From: Pagrus major
Taxonomy: Eukaryota > Chordata > Actinopteri > Spariformes > Sparidae
Direction: 5' to 3'
Length of the DNA stretch: 64,000 nucleotides
Assembly: GCF_040436345.1 (NCBI RefSeq)
Contig: NC_133225.1
Span: 24,606,540-24,670,539, forward strand
Shown here: one piece after another, positions 1-12,577 of the stretch
Numbering within the stretch: the stretch's first letter is position 1
How the letters are laid out: every line of letters starts with the position of its first letter
Made by a program: the position numbers and the translations under genes
Notes under the pieces: generated by a model
What the model was told of the DNA's origin: nothing
The model's input: the letters and a program-made list of their open reading frames with translations, nothing else
Databases searched by the model: none

Positions 1-1392
1 GTTTGACTAGAATTGAGATAAAGGAGTTCATACAGCTGGACTTTGTATTATATTAAAAAATATGAAGCAACAGTCATTAAAAAATCATTACACCTTCGGC
101 TTCTTAATGCTGCTACAAGTAATTTTCACTTTGTGTTGATTGTGGCGCCCCCTGTAGACAAAAGTGGTACGAGCACCAACACGTCCTGTAATAAAGATCT
201 TGATCTGACATTTAATACCGTTTGCAGGATGTAGATGACAATGGTGAAACCTTATTTTAGTGCCATACCACCAGAATACAGAATTGCTTCTCTCCTCATA
301 CTCTGCCATAAATAGTGTTTTAATTTAATGATTTATCCCACCTGGCGACAGGCATTAATAACTATAACAGAAACAGCCAGTCAAAGTTCCTAGTCGTATG
401 TCCAATAGTTGTTTGAATTATCAATGTTTTCAGAAAGTATGTTCTTAACAATACAACAGTACAGTACAATTTAAAGCAAAAAAAGCAAACTAAAAAGTAA
501 AAATCTTTAAAAATGTTTTATCTAAATCAAACTCTGTGCTTCCCTCTGAGTGATAGCTAAAACACAGCAGTGATCCACTCCATTGTAAACACAATCTGTT
601 AGTTTTGATCGAGTGATGACTTCATACATTTCCAGTTAGTCTGGAAAACACCAAAGCCCACTAGCAGCGACAGCCACCATGAAAACATCTTACAGTAGTA
701 ACCTTGTTAAAAATTTTGTTGAGCTGTGTACTTACATTATCCCCAATGTTTCAAAGATTTTCAAACGTAATTTAATTTGAGGTAATGGTGAGAGTCAGTG
801 AGGAAGGAAGACCATGAACACGACTAAGCTTAACATGAATAAAACTTGAAATAAGAAAACGCGTCACTTTAACAGTCGATTTAACAGTTTCCAGTCAGCT
901 GAATATACCGTCTGCAGCTCGGTGATCTGAGGCGTCACAGCAGCATGTTAAACACAGAGCTGTGGCTCTTTACAGGAAGACATCAGTGCCATACAGTGTT
1001 AAATGTGTTAACGAGCAGCAGAGTTCCTGCTCTCGCTCCGTTATCGTGTCGCGCTGATACTGCCACCATTAATGTTCACGCTGTCTCGTTTTCTCAGCCT
1101 CTCTGTGTTGTGCGAACTTCTATAAAGGATATTTATTCTTTAAAACGTGTCTGTTGAGACAAAGTACTGTAACATAGGACATTTGATTTTATGTTCTGGA
1201 GCCTAAAAATCAAGTATACTTTACGAGTATGTATACATCTGCCACTCCAATGTTTTGTCAAAGAAAATAACTATATTTTTGTTCCTTATTTTAAGCCAAA
1301 AGAGTCTTGGGAGTTCAGGGTGTTTTAAGTGGAAAATGCCAATAAATTATATGGAAATTTATCAGACTGGTTGTGTTTGTTCTTTCTTTGAC
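1..1392. other. 3' flank of ifi30, no gene recognised
   Basis: I see no recognisable exon here. Open frames of 60-105 codons have no family motif and no flanking splice pattern. A CTCF-like motif lies at about 143-160. The stretch from about 900 to 1110 is richer in GC and CpG than its surroundings and could be regulatory, but nothing decisive is visible. Confidence 0.4.
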
Positions 1393-1445
1393 TTTATTTA
1401 CATTTTAAAAACCCAATCAAAATTTTTTATGCAAGACAAGACGGA

Positions 1446-1451
1446 TTTATT
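1446..1451 (-). promoter_or_regulatory. candidate poly(A) signal of ifi30
   Basis: An AATAAA hexamer reads on the minus strand about 130 nt past the ifi30 stop codon; a second lies at 1393-1398. Either would give a short 3' UTR. The motif is common in AT-rich DNA, so this rests on position alone. Confidence 0.4.
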
Positions 1452-1578
1452 ACACTTCAAAAGACACAAACATTTACTGTATGATTTCACATGCATGTTA
1501 GTATGGTTTTTATGGAGATATTTGGTACACTATTGTATGTATGTTATATTTAGTTGTTTTCCTGCAGGTTAAAGTTGT

Positions 1579-4500
1579 TCAGCAGAAGCCTCTGTTCAGT
1601 CTGACCGGGGCTCCAGTGCAGGCTGGAGGCTTCACCCCCTGAAAACACAAAAAACACACAGAAACAGTCACATCACACATATTCAGAAACACAATCACTT
1701 CAGTCACAGGTGAAGATGATGTTACTGTACTGAAACATCAGACTAAGTGACAAATATACACAATATACATATATGATCTATTTTTTTTTTTAACTATTAT
1801 GTTGAGATTCTGATATAAGTTTCCTCTCCCCCAGGCTTCCTTCCTTTAATTAAATAATATTATTTTGGGATTCTCCAAAGTCCTTCACCTGTATTTATAC
1901 CATTACTGATTACTCAAATATCCCAAAGTAGAGTTTCAGTAACAAGAAAGAAAAGAAGAAACATTGAAGTGGTCACCTTGTAAAGTTGGCAAACCAAATG
2001 GAAAAGAGACGACATCGCCTTGTCCTCCTTCTCTTCTGTGTATTCCTGAAACAACAGTTTGATTTTTGATCAGTAACAGCGTTTATTCAACATCATGTCA
2101 GACGGAGAGTTTAATCCCAAACTACATTTTTCATGATGAACCCGAGATCATTTACATTTAGTTTCTTCTTTACTTTTCAACTTTTAATCAGCACCATCAA
2201 GACTGTTTTTCAGCTCACCCCAAAATATATCATAGCTGAGTCCAAATATTTGTTCAGTTAATTAATCACAATTTTAGCAACAAGATTTTCTTTGAAAATG
2301 TAGTGGAAATGGTTAAAATGGTCTCTGTACAACTCAACAGTGGTGTAATGTCACTAAATTCATTTACTCAAGTGCTGTACAGATTTAAGGTACTTGTACT
2401 CGAGTCCTTTCTTCTCATGCAAACACCGTCTGTTTTTAACGGCACTACATTTATTCAACAGCTTTAGTTACTTGATAAATTAAGAGTTCTGCACATAAAT
2501 ATATAGAAAATAAACAGGTAGCGCTGAAACGACAATTTTTTGGCAAATATTTTAATAATCCGTTAAGCAATTTTTTCTCATGTAAAACATTTCTTGCTTC
2601 CAGCTTCTCAAATCTGAGGATCTGCTGTTTTTCCTCTAAATTATTTTAATAATTGTATTGTTTTCTAATAATTTTGTACTAGTTGTTTAACAAAAGAAGC
2701 ATCATGAAGGTGTCCTATTGCATTTCTCACTTTTTGGGGAATTTTTACAAACCAAAAACTAAAATGAATGGAGAAAACAATCAGCAGATTCATCGATAAT
2801 GATGATAATTAGGTGCAGTCCAAAAAAATGTTTTAAAGAAAAATCATGCAAGTATTGATAATCTGATGATATAATGGTAAAACAGTCACTGGGGACGTTT
2901 AACTTTTCACTTTTAATACTTTAAGTACATTATCCTGATAATACTTATATACTTTTACTAAAGTAACATTTTCAATGCAAGACTTGTAACAAAGTATTTT
3001 TACAGAGTGGTATTAGTAATTTTACTTGGCTAAAAGATCTCAATACTTCCTCCACTGCTGCAAGGCTTTGGACTTTACAAATTCATAATTTGGCCTTTTT
3101 CATAAAAAAAAAAAAAAAAAAAAAAAAAGCCATAATTAGAACTCTTTATCACTTCTTTGTAACACCGTTTATCCAGAGTGCCTTCAGTGTTTACCCCATT
3201 GAAGGTGACCCAGGGCACGTGTGTGTGGGCGGGCTTCAGGGCTCTGGTCATGGCGGCGTTGTCGTGCATCAGCTGTTTTCCTAGACCTCCCCTCACACAG
3301 GAGTCAACAGTGGACCAGGAGACAGAGGGAGCGTACAGCTGGAGACACTGAGATGACAGGACAGGACGTCAGCAACAAAACACATCCAGAGTCTGTTTTT
3401 AAAATCGTTTAACTCTGCACACCTCATAACTGTTGGTTCACGGTTACACCTCAGATGTTTGTCCTGATGCTTTTTTAAGTTTTACCTACTGCTCCTGCAT
3501 TTTTGGTATGTTTTGTGTTGCTTAAAAAGTAAAAAAAAAAAAAAAAAAATTTTAAAAAGCGCTGGAAAAATTTGAATAAATAATCAATACGGTAATCTAT
3601 CTGACTTTTTTTCAGACTTTGTGACAAAGTTAAAATACGTAAAAGTACAAATTAAACACTTTTTACTCATCTGAAGGCAAGAATTTTTTTGCTTTTTTTT
3701 TGGGGGCCATTTAGTGGAACATTGACTTTCTTTAAATCATCGGAATTTATACCAAACACTTTCCACTTCACACAGCTCATACGACTGGTTTTCCTCCTGA
3801 ATACTTTTGACTCAAGTCATAACAGGAGTCTTTTATGGAGGACAAACTTCCAAAAATCAAAGAAATAAATGGTTAATGAATAAATTAATGCCATTAAATA
3901 CAACAAAAACAATATTGGAAATGAGTGTAGGCATTATTTAATATATAAAATGTGACAAATTAATATTTCTGTTGTCACTTGCCTCTGTTTTTATTTACCT
4001 TTGTATCAACTCAAGTGTTTATTTTCCCATTTAATTTTCCTTTTCATTTATAATTTTTTTCTGTGTTAAATGTATTTTTCTCATCTCCCTTTGCATTTTC
4101 TTCCATCAGTTATCTCAAACTTATTTTCTTTCTGTATTTTCTTTATCCATTTCTGCTTCATTATGAAAATGAGATTCACGGCCAAAACTATGCAGATGAG
4201 ATACAATCTATTGTTTTTTCTGTAGATACTCACAGGTTGCGCAGCGTTGAGAACATTTGCAGCAGACTCCATGCAGTGGATGATCTGAAATGCTGAGTGT
4301 CCCGTGAGATGGATGATACAGGCCTGAGGAACAGCAGCAGTCAATCTAAAGTCATTGTGTTTCTGTGTTAATAAAACGTGACAGAGCTGCAGAACAGGTG
4401 ATCAAACCTCGATCATGTTTCCTCTGCATTCAGGCTCTCCGTGCTGACAGGTGAAGGGAGAGTTTGCTGATGGAAGCTCCTACAACAGAAGGAAGGTGAT

Positions 4501-6759
4501 ATTGTGATATTTATATAATTAACTGGAGAGCAATATTCCTGTTGAAATGATAACATGAAATCTTCTCTCCACTTTCAGACACTTTAACGAGGTTCAGTGT
4601 ACCTTAGCGTTGCCGTAGGGGACCAGAGTGACGGTCATGATGTCGTTCAGAATGGTCCAGGTGGGGAAGAGCTGCTGGCTGATGAAGACTCTGCAGGCTG
4701 GACACAGACTCTCATAGTACAGAGTGACAGAAACTGGAGGAACAGACTTGTTCGGTCCAGTGGCATTCACCTCCATACACTGCTTCTGAACCTGAAACAA
4801 AACCCAAAACAAGACAGTAACTTGTGCCAAAATATGTTAAAATTCAAGTTTATAAAAAAAGAAATACAGATATATGAGCCCTGCATGCTGCCCTTAAAAA
4901 ACTAAAGTGCCCTGCATATGTTTGTTTTACGCCTGCAACCGTGCTCGCTGTGTTGGCCACAACTTTAGAAAAAGAGACACTTCTTTCCAAGTTAAATCAA
5001 AAACATTAATAAAACCAAAAACCTTTTGTTTCTGCATTTCGACTGCAGTTTCTACCTTTGCACAACCTGTGTATCTTCTTAAAAAAGGGGCCCAATGTAG
5101 TTTTTAAGAAGAGATTCAAACTCTTTTTAATATCAATTTTAATATTTACAATATTAATGAGGTAATAATAAAACTCAGAAATATTTATTTTTTCCATAAC
5201 TGAATAAACAAGCTGTTCTCAGAGGAAAATAAGTTCCCCAGAACACTGTTTGAAGCTAGAAAAAGGTGGCAGGGTCTGCCACATACAAACAAAGTAAAAC
5301 AGTATGAACCTGTGTCGTCCTTAAAGGTCAGTTTGTTTATTCAGTCATGACTTTTAATCAATGAAAATTACTAAAAGAATACATATTTAATAAAAACATA
5401 AGCACTGGTGTACCTATGACCCAGTTTGTCAAAAAAAAAAAAAAAAAAAAAAATGGTAAATTCTCTTAGTTTTATTGTTAGTGTAGTTACATTTTAAAAG
5501 TTTGGTAAAAAAGAAAATAGAAAATGACATTTAAATTAGTTAACTGGTTAAAATTTGTGAAATAATGTCACAGATGAAAACATAATACTGACTCATTTTA
5601 CAAGTATGCCATTAAGAAGGGGGGCAATTTTTTTCCCACACACTAATGAAAGTAAGAGTGGAGTAGATCCTGTTTAGGGGGATGATGAATCCAACAGGTT
5701 AGTCTACAAAAGAAAAGATTGACTGATTACAGCTTTCTCTTTGTTTCTTTCTCTTGTAAACTGAGTTTTGTGGGTGTAAAATAGGCTTTTTTAAAGATAT
5801 CACTGCAGGCATTTTCTACATTTTTACTCTTCAGATAAAAGCAGACTTAAGTATAGTTCACGTACATGCGGAGTTGCAGCATGACACCTAATTAATCAAT
5901 AAAAGCCTGATTATAAAGTCTGGAGCTCAACAATGAACATAAAGCACTCTGTGTACCGTTTATTTTCCAGCCTTTCAGTTTAAACTGATTCAGTGTTTGA
6001 CCTTAGAGCCACTCCGCCGGTCACATGAAGAACCACTGGCGTTCAATTTCTGAAGCATGACTCTCATTTAAACCCAGGGAGACCTTGAACTCAACATTTC
6101 CTGTTTTCGGACTAGGATGCTCAATTATATTAACATTATTGCACTCATTAATATTAAACAACAATCAGTGTTTCCCCATTTCTTCTGGAAGAGTTGGTAA
6201 ACTGTTTAGGTGATTTCAGATATTGAAAATAAGATAAGATTTAAGATTAATATGTCAAAATGCATCTGAAAAGTAGGCCACAGCTGACAAAATGGAAAAT
6301 AACAATAAAAACATATTTTAATATTTTGCAGTTGCACACTTAATATTTCTACCATTTCAATAACATTTGAAGCAATAATTAAGAAATACCTGCAAATAAT
6401 CTGGTAAAGGATAGAATCCTTTTCAAATTTTAAACTTTTATTTCATTCGTTTTGTTCCACATTTTCACCCAGTAACAAAAAATAAAGTTATTGTCTTGAG
6501 TTTTGTTTGTGTTCACCATTAAAGTGAATATTTAAGCATTTTTTGTAGTGACCCAACATGTTTAATGACCGACATGCCTCCACTGACTGTAGATGTGCCC
6601 CAGTGTGTTTCTTCTACTCACCCTGCACTCTATCGCTATCTCCAGAGATCGACACCACTGAGATGGAGGGTACCGGCAGGAAGGTTTGGGATGAGAGCCG
6701 GAGCTTCTCCGGTCAACACAGAGGAGCAGAAACACCACAAACAGTCCTGACTGCTTCAT
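1579..6759 (-). CDS. ifi30: ifi30 / GILT, lysosomal thiol reductase, 7 exons, 256 aa
   Basis: Gamma-interferon-inducible lysosomal thiol reductase, which reduces protein disulfides at acid pH in endo-lysosomes and aids antigen processing. Coding exons on the minus strand: 6759-6622, 4791-4603, 4479-4408, 4323-4234, 3347-3195, 2045-1977, 1638-1579. All introns are GT-AG and every junction falls in phase 0. The start has a hydrophobic signal peptide (MKQSGLFVVFLLLCV). The active site CPAC is at residues 76-79. The GILT signature CQHGEPECRGNMIEAC at residues 120-135 fits C-Q-H-G-x2-E-C-x2-N-x4-C exactly. Two N-glycosylation sequons (NAT, NKS) lie near residues 55 and 60, as expected for a lysosomal glycoprotein. 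The length matches the family (about 250 aa). Introns hold A-tracts and AT-rich repeats. Family identity is near certain; exon edges come from splice consensus and reading frame. Confidence 0.95.
2338..3057. mobile_element. hAT-like nonautonomous DNA element, interrupted by a second element
   Basis: The left end CAGTGGTGTAATG and the right end TCCTCCACTG form imperfect terminal inverted repeats. Just inside are the 'tactcaagt / acttgtactcgagt' and 'acttttactaaagtaac' blocks typical of an abundant teleost repeat. The same left end recurs at 8459. The centre (about 2519-2823) is a different element. No clean 8-bp target duplication is visible at the ends. Confidence 0.6.
2519..2823. mobile_element. 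inverted-repeat element nested in the 2338-3057 copy
   Basis: It begins TAGCGCTGAAACGA and ends near AATTAGGTGCAGTCC, a degenerate TAGGGCTG...CAGCCCTA-type pair of ends. The inner block 'ttccagcttctcaaatctgag' recurs near 61625. It splits the outer repeat into two halves. Confidence 0.5.
3104..3128 (+). repeat. poly(A) tract in ifi30 intron
   Basis: A run of 25 A lies downstream of the fifth ifi30 coding exon, within an intron. Similar runs are at 3531-3549 (19 A) and 5431-5453 (23 A), also in ifi30 introns. No retroposon body could be tied to them. Confidence 0.9.
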
Positions 6760-7610
6760 GTTTGAGATCAGCTGTCCACACAGTGACTGAGGGGAGATGT
6801 CTGAAGCTGCTCCTCCTCCACAGGACCGTCTCTAATAAACCAGCGCCATCACCACACGATCAACACCAGGTGTGACTGACCGCTGCTGCCTTCAAGGATC
6901 CTCGGACACTCCTACTTCTCGCTCCATGAATAGGAGGAAAACGACAATAAATAGTTTGTGGCTGTTCCAAATTAGGATTAATTGGAGCACTTTAATCCTG
7001 TAGAATTAAGTCTTGATGTTAGTGACAAATATGCATGATGAAACACGAAAAAAGAAAAAAAAAGATTCGCAAATGTTATGACAACTCTTTGATCAAATCT
7101 CCAACTGAAGTACTGGGTATTATTGGGGTTGTTGTAAGTGGCCTCCCTCTTGTGGTCCCAGACGAGCAGAACATGGTTTACAAGCAACTACCCTTATTCA
7201 TCATTAGATGAAATACTATTTTTTAAAAGGCATAAAAAACAAAGAATCGTCTGAACGGTACAGAAACTCCAAACTGAAGTTGAGCAAAGTCTCATGGGAA
7301 GTGTAGTTCTTGTATGTTAATGAAAAATCTTGTTATTTTTTTGTTTAAACAATGATTAGCTTAAAATGTATAAGCCAGTTCAACAGTAGATATCTATTTA
7401 ATTAAAAAATAAGGACACAAACCCACAATATTTCAACATTTTGCAGAATTAAATGGAAAAACAGCCGCTAATGCACGAGGAGGAAACTGGCTCTCTTGGA
7501 TTTCGGATTCAACCTGAATTCACCTGCGCTCAGGTTCAGGCCGGAGTTTATTACTTTACAAACGTCCGACATTGATGTAAAATCTCTTAAACTGTTTCCG
7601 AGACGCTCAC

Positions 7611-7800
7611 CTGCCCTGTCCTTTTTTTATTTTCACCAAATATGCAACTTTTTTTAAATACCACCACTGTCTAATGGTTGGGCCGCTCAGAGTCTGTAAC
7701 CTAGCTAAATGTCTCCTCAACAGAGCTCGAAAAGTCCCCATATGTTTACTTGTTATTCGGTGAAAACACTGGGACACGGACAACCTCTGAAGCAAGTATT
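7611..7800 (-). other. possible 5' exon of a minus-strand transcript
   Basis: On the minus strand a 62-codon open frame runs into a strong donor site (GGGCAG|GTGAGC) at 7611/7610. It contains an ATG at 7751-7749 followed by a basic, Arg/Leu-rich stretch (GTFRALLRRHLARLQTLSG). I do not recognise the peptide. It could be an upstream noncoding exon of ifi30 (start codon at 6759) or the first exon of a gene or lncRNA. I tested it against MPV17L2, the IFI30 neighbour in human, and saw no match. Confidence 0.25.
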
Positions 7801-7849
7801 TCCTCTGGATGCTGGTGGACGATATCAGGCAGTAAATGAGACCGGGGCT

Positions 7850-8168
7850 CGGTGGGTCAGGACGACAAGCTGAGCAGCTCTATGCTAATTCACGTAACTA
7901 AAATGGCGGGAGGAAAGCTACGAGGAGAAGGCGAACGGCAACTCAGCAGCTTCAGCCCGGCTGTCAACATATTAATTCACCATGTGAACTCGTGTTCTCT
8001 GATTAAAAACCTGTTTCACTGCCATTTCCGGGACAAAATGCTTCAAAAATAATGGATTATTAACTCGGCATTAGCAGGTGGAACATGAAATGCTCCCTGA
8101 GCCTGGGAACATGACCAACATGAACAGATGTAGTTGCCTGATGGCCTGAGGAGAGCTTCATTCAAAGG
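7850..8168 (+). other. possible 5' exon with YY1-like motif and donor site, plus strand
   Basis: A relatively GC-rich patch contains AAAATGGCGGGAGG at about 7901, resembling the YY1 motif found just downstream of many start sites. It ends at a textbook donor (TTCAAAG|GTAAGACTC) at 8168/8169. The ATG within the motif opens a frame of about 50 codons (MAGGKLRGEGERQLSSFS...) that ends at 8052. I do not recognise it and cannot find downstream plus-strand exons, so a noncoding RNA is as likely as a gene. Confidence 0.25.
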
Positions 8169-8458
8169 TAAGACTCACTCTGTTGACCATGTCTGTGCTG
8201 TGTTTGGTGATTGTCAGTGTGTTTTCCAGGCACAACGTGCTTCTACCAGTCCAACTTCTCTTCAGTTTTCATCTTTGACCACATGGTTGTACCTCTTATA
8301 TTCTGATGTCAGTGGTTGGTGTCCTGCTCTTTGACTTTGATTTTGTCTCAGCCCCAGTGACAACAAAGGATTTCAAGTTGACAAAAAATGAGAAAAAAGA
8401 TAAAACTGTAGTGTGAACCTCAATCAGGCAGTTTTTTTATGTTACCTACATAGATCTG

Positions 8459-8640
8459 CAGTGATGAAATGTAACTAATCACATTTACTCAAGTACTGTA
8501 CTTAAGTACAATTTTGAGATACTTGTACTTTACTTGAGTATTTCCATTTTCTGCTACTTTATACTTCTATGCAAGTATTGTAGCTACTTTTACTCCACTA
8601 CATTTATTTGATTACTTTAGTTACTAGTTACTTTGCAGAT
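8459..8640. mobile_element. left-end fragment of the same hAT-like element as 2338-3057
   Basis: It begins CAGTGATGAAATGTAACTAA and carries the typical run of 'acttaagtacaa', 'tacttgtactttacttgagt' and 'ctacttttactcc'. It stops where Tc1-like coding sequence begins, so the right end is missing or displaced. Confidence 0.6.
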
Positions 8641-9190
8641 TGCAAGGCATGGCACAGCTGTGTCACTGCCATAATCAGGAAGAAAACACGAACTATCACC
8701 TGCTGCTGGGAGAAAATTGGTCAGGATGGTCAAGAGTCGACCAAAAAGCAAGTCTGCAATGAATTAGAAGCTGCTGGACGACAGATGTCAGTGTCCACAG
8801 TCAAGTGTGTTTTGCATCAACATGGGCTTAGAGGCTGCTGTGCAAGAAAGAAGCCCTTGCTCCAAAATAAAGCTCGACTCACCTTAAAGCTCGACTGAAG
8901 TTTGCTGCTGATCACATGGACAAAGAAAAAACCTTCTGGAGGAAAACTCTGTGGTCGTTTGAAACAAAAATTTTGTTGTTTCGCCACAATGAGCAGCAGT
9001 GTTTTTTGGAGGAGAGAAGGGGAGGCCTTTAACTCTAAGAACACCGTACCTACTGTCAAGCATGGTGGTGGTAGTATTATGCTGTGGGGCTGTTTTGATG
9101 GCCAGTGGATCTGCTGCTCTAAAGAAAGTAAATGGAATAATGAAGAAGGAGGATTATCTCCAATCCTTCTGCTGAGCCAGCAGATTTGGT
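8632..9190 (+). pseudogene. Tc1/mariner-type transposase, decayed
   Basis: Pieces of a Tc1-like transposase in shifting frames. The first runs from about 8640 to 8895 (helix-turn-helix part, ELEAAGRQMSVSTVKCVLHQ... ARKKPLL). After frameshifts, the catalytic-region block NTVPTVKHGGGSIMLWGCF appears at about 9035-9100. Where the family has its first catalytic Asp (W-S-D-E-T-K), this copy has W-S-F-E-T-K. With at least two frameshifts and the lost Asp, it cannot encode an active enzyme. Inverted terminal repeats were not found. Confidence 0.85.
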
Positions 9191-10543
9191 CACATTTTCA
9201 GAAGACCTATAATAAATTCATTATTTAACCAAACTTTCATTATTGAACCAAACCAGACTAAAACACCCTAAAGCAAAACAATCAATGGGAAGTCATGTTT
9301 TTGTCTTTTTAGTGTACAAATTTTTATTTTGTTGTATACTGTATGAGTTGTATAGAAAGTGTAGTTACCAGCATGTTCCATGTAAAATCAGATTCATATC
9401 AACACTTGTTGTTAATCTAAGACAGCATGCCATTCCTATTTGAAAATTATTTAATGTGCGTATGTGGTTCACTCTCTTCATGGCGATCTGTTAATAAACC
9501 TGCACTTTTGCAGGTTTGGGCCGTAGGATTTTTTGCTCTAACAGCAGTTCCAGATGGGTTTTAAACCAGCTTTAAAGATCCCAAAAAAATCCAGATTAAT
9601 GTCAAATCATCAACTTTATAATCTGGATAATTCGGTTTTCCACATACGAAGAGCAGGGTCTAGGAGTATTACTACTACAAACAGTAAATCTATGTGCATT
9701 AAATGCTCTGATGCTTGTAAAGCACAGCATGTGGCACAGTGGCACAGTACATGGTGTCTCCAGTCTTTGTAGTGTGTAATCTAGCAGTTTTGCTCTGGGT
9801 TTATTATGTTATTAGTAAATGGTGTTTGTGATGTGTGTATATACATTGTTAATCCAGGCCCCTCCTGTTTAATCAAACACCACCGCTAAGGGAGTGTGTT
9901 GAAATCCTCAGGTTATCAAAATATACTCACAACTTTTCATTCAACCATCATCTCAAATTTATTTGGGGATCTGAAAGTGCATACATGAACAATGATGTTC
10001 TGAAGTGGGTCAAGTCAGGTTTCACACCAACAAAAAATTTTTTTGAAACCATCACTTTTCCTCAGATATGACTCCTAAAGAAAACACAAGCTATTTCCAA
10101 AAAGTTGAATGTTGTTGCATAATCGGTACAGTAAATGAACATTTACAATAACAGTATTTTCTCACAGCAACAGGCTATAAACGAAGGGCAGCTAAATGCT
10201 TCAGATTAAAGCAGAAAGACAAGTCCATATAGCCACATTGGGAAAATTAAAAGTCAAAGTTACAGAAACAACATTTTCAACAAGTTCTATGTTGACTATG
10301 TGATGCAGAGACAAGTCGAGGTATTTGATCATATGCACATCTCAAAGTGAAACAAAACCTGTCTAAATATATTAGTTCACTGGATTTCAAACATTAAAAA
10401 ACCTTCATGATCTTCCCACCTTAAAACAATCTGATCCCCCGAAATGTTGTGTTTTCTGTTTGACAAATTCGACTGCTAGATCCCACCGTGTCTATGGCAT
10501 GGAAGAGAGTTGATGGAGAATGACAGCTGAGGAGTGTATGAAT

Positions 10544-10841
10544 TAGTGCTGCACGATATGGTCAAAAAGTCATATTGCGATTATTTATACAGATATTCTG
10601 ATATAATTCATGATAATTATGGATTATTTAATTTTACATCACGATTTTCATTGTCATTGAAAAACTAGTAAAATCATGATGATGTGGCATTTCTTCCAGT
10701 CTCTGCCAAACAAACATATTTTATTACATCTGGAGAACAAGCATCTGTAGGCCAGAGCATCTCTGCAGCACTACAAAATGTAATTTAAACACTGTTTTGT
10801 GACACATTTTAATTATTTTGCGATTTAATTGTGCAGCCCTA
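10544..10841. mobile_element. hAT-like MITE with 8-bp target duplication
   Basis: The ends TAGTGCTGCACGATAT and ATTGTGCAGCCCTA are inverted repeats. The flanks GTATGAAT (10536-10543) and GTGTGAAT (10842-10849) match at 7 of 8 positions, the duplication length expected of hAT transposition. No transposase frame is present, so it is nonautonomous. Relatives lie at 25791, 26544 and 60120. Confidence 0.8.
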
Positions 10842-12155
10842 GTGTGAATGCACATACGACTTCCCTCCTCTTACCGTACACATAACCACAAAAAACCCTT
10901 AACCTTCCCTGTTCCAATACGTATTAACTTTATCTATCTCCAACATAATACCAAACCCATCTATATACCTCTTATACTGTACCTACATTACCAGTTCCTT
11001 CACTTAACTATGTCTAACGTTGTACCTAAACAGTATCCGTATCAAACATTTACATGTCCATCCACAATCCCAGCTTTCACGCCCACACCCTCTGCTTCTC
11101 TACCTGTGACACTCTACTTCCTGTAGTCCTACAGAATCTAGAAATTAACTTCCTTACAAATTAAACCTAGCATTATTACAGATAAAACCATCACCATTTC
11201 ATTACACCACAGAGCTTTCAACACGTACACCATAGCTGTCATGTCTTTTCTGCATCTCCTCATATCAAGCTCATCAATCAATTCCATCTTCAATCAATTC
11301 CAGCAACCCAGGTTAATGGACTTGATTAACAAAACTGGAAGTCCTTCCTAAGGACATCCAAGTGGGTCTTAATTATTTGAAGTCAGCATCATACACCAGT
11401 TTGGCTGACTCAATCTTCCATGCCATAAACCACTGTATCCGGCACAAAAGAAATCTGAAATAAGAACAGATCTCATTGATTTTAAACCTCCTTGGTGAGA
11501 TGCTACGAAACTGGCAAATTTAAATAAAGAAAACAGGACTCTAAAAATAAAAACATAAAAAGCAAACACTAATTTTTCCTCTCGTTATTCATAAACATGG
11601 CATTTACGATGTTGAAAGATCAGCAAGCTAGCCTGATAGCTTACCAAGATAGCTAGCACCTGGAAACCTATAATATAAATATTAATTTGACAGAGAATGA
11701 CTTAACATGATTGCATCTGCAAGTACTTCATGACACATTTTATGATATGAGACACCAGTTATTCTCCTACAGTGATCATTTTGTAGTGTGTTTTCGGTAT
11801 GTCTCTAATTCATTTTAGTTTGCACAATGATAAAACAGTAAGGTTACAAAAAGAGACAGTATAAACAGAAAAAGACCCAGATTGTGCACACACTGTGACA
11901 AATGTATGACTTTACAGAACTAAATACTACTAAGTGGTCAGCCTATTAGAGACAGAATTTTTTTGAAAACCCATAAAAACTCATCAGTGCTTTATCAGTG
12001 CTATGACATATCAATCTCATCAGCAACTTGTCCATAGTTAGCAGCACCACATGTCCACCTGTTTCAGTAACAGGGTGGATGTACATGAAGATAGTCATAG
12101 TATCTCCACCTCATATGAGATACTTGTGTGCAAATGCTATGCTTTAAATCTAGAG

Positions 12156-12577
12156 CAGTGGTGTAGTCTATGTTTGTGCACATAAAAGCTTTTTCTGTAT
12201 TCCTGCTACATAATTAACTGGGATTTGTAAAGTTTCTTTTCAAATTCACATTTATAGTATATTCCAAGTTATGGACTTAATTGACACCCAATTAAGTTGT
12301 TCAGTGTGCAAAAAGTAAAAAATATACAGATATCCTAAATGACAGAGGAACAGATGCCTAAGATTAGGTTTCACATGCCAGACGTGCACCATTTATATAA
12401 TAATAGTCATTTAGGTGCATCCACCCATGTCTACTGTGTAACAATTTACAATAAGATTTTTTTTTAAAAAGTGTTTTAAATTAATACATTTAGATTAACA
12501 AAAAATAAAGCTCAGTCGATGTGAGTGATGTGTCCCTTACCAGTATTCCCTCTATTTTATTTTAGACTACACCACTG
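12156..12577. mobile_element. hAT-like MITE with perfect 15-bp inverted ends
   Basis: CAGTGGTGTAGTCTA at 12156-12170 is the exact reverse complement of TAGACTACACCACTG at 12563-12577. The flanking octamers ATCTAGAG and TTACAGAG share 4 of 8 bases including the last four, possibly a worn target duplication. There is no coding content. Confidence 0.7.

Noticed and set aside
1255-1572. 105-codon plus-strand frame rich in Phe and Tyr
   Set aside because: AT-rich flank beside the ifi30 last exon on the other strand; no recognisable protein.
7607-7795. Minus-strand frame considered as MPV17L2, the IFI30 neighbour in human
   Set aside because: No match to the MPV17L2 start or membrane segments; only the splice donor is worth noting.
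10848-11126. 92-codon plus-strand frame rich in Pro, Thr and Tyr
   Set aside because: No family motif, low-GC spacer and no splice context; the composition looks like chance.
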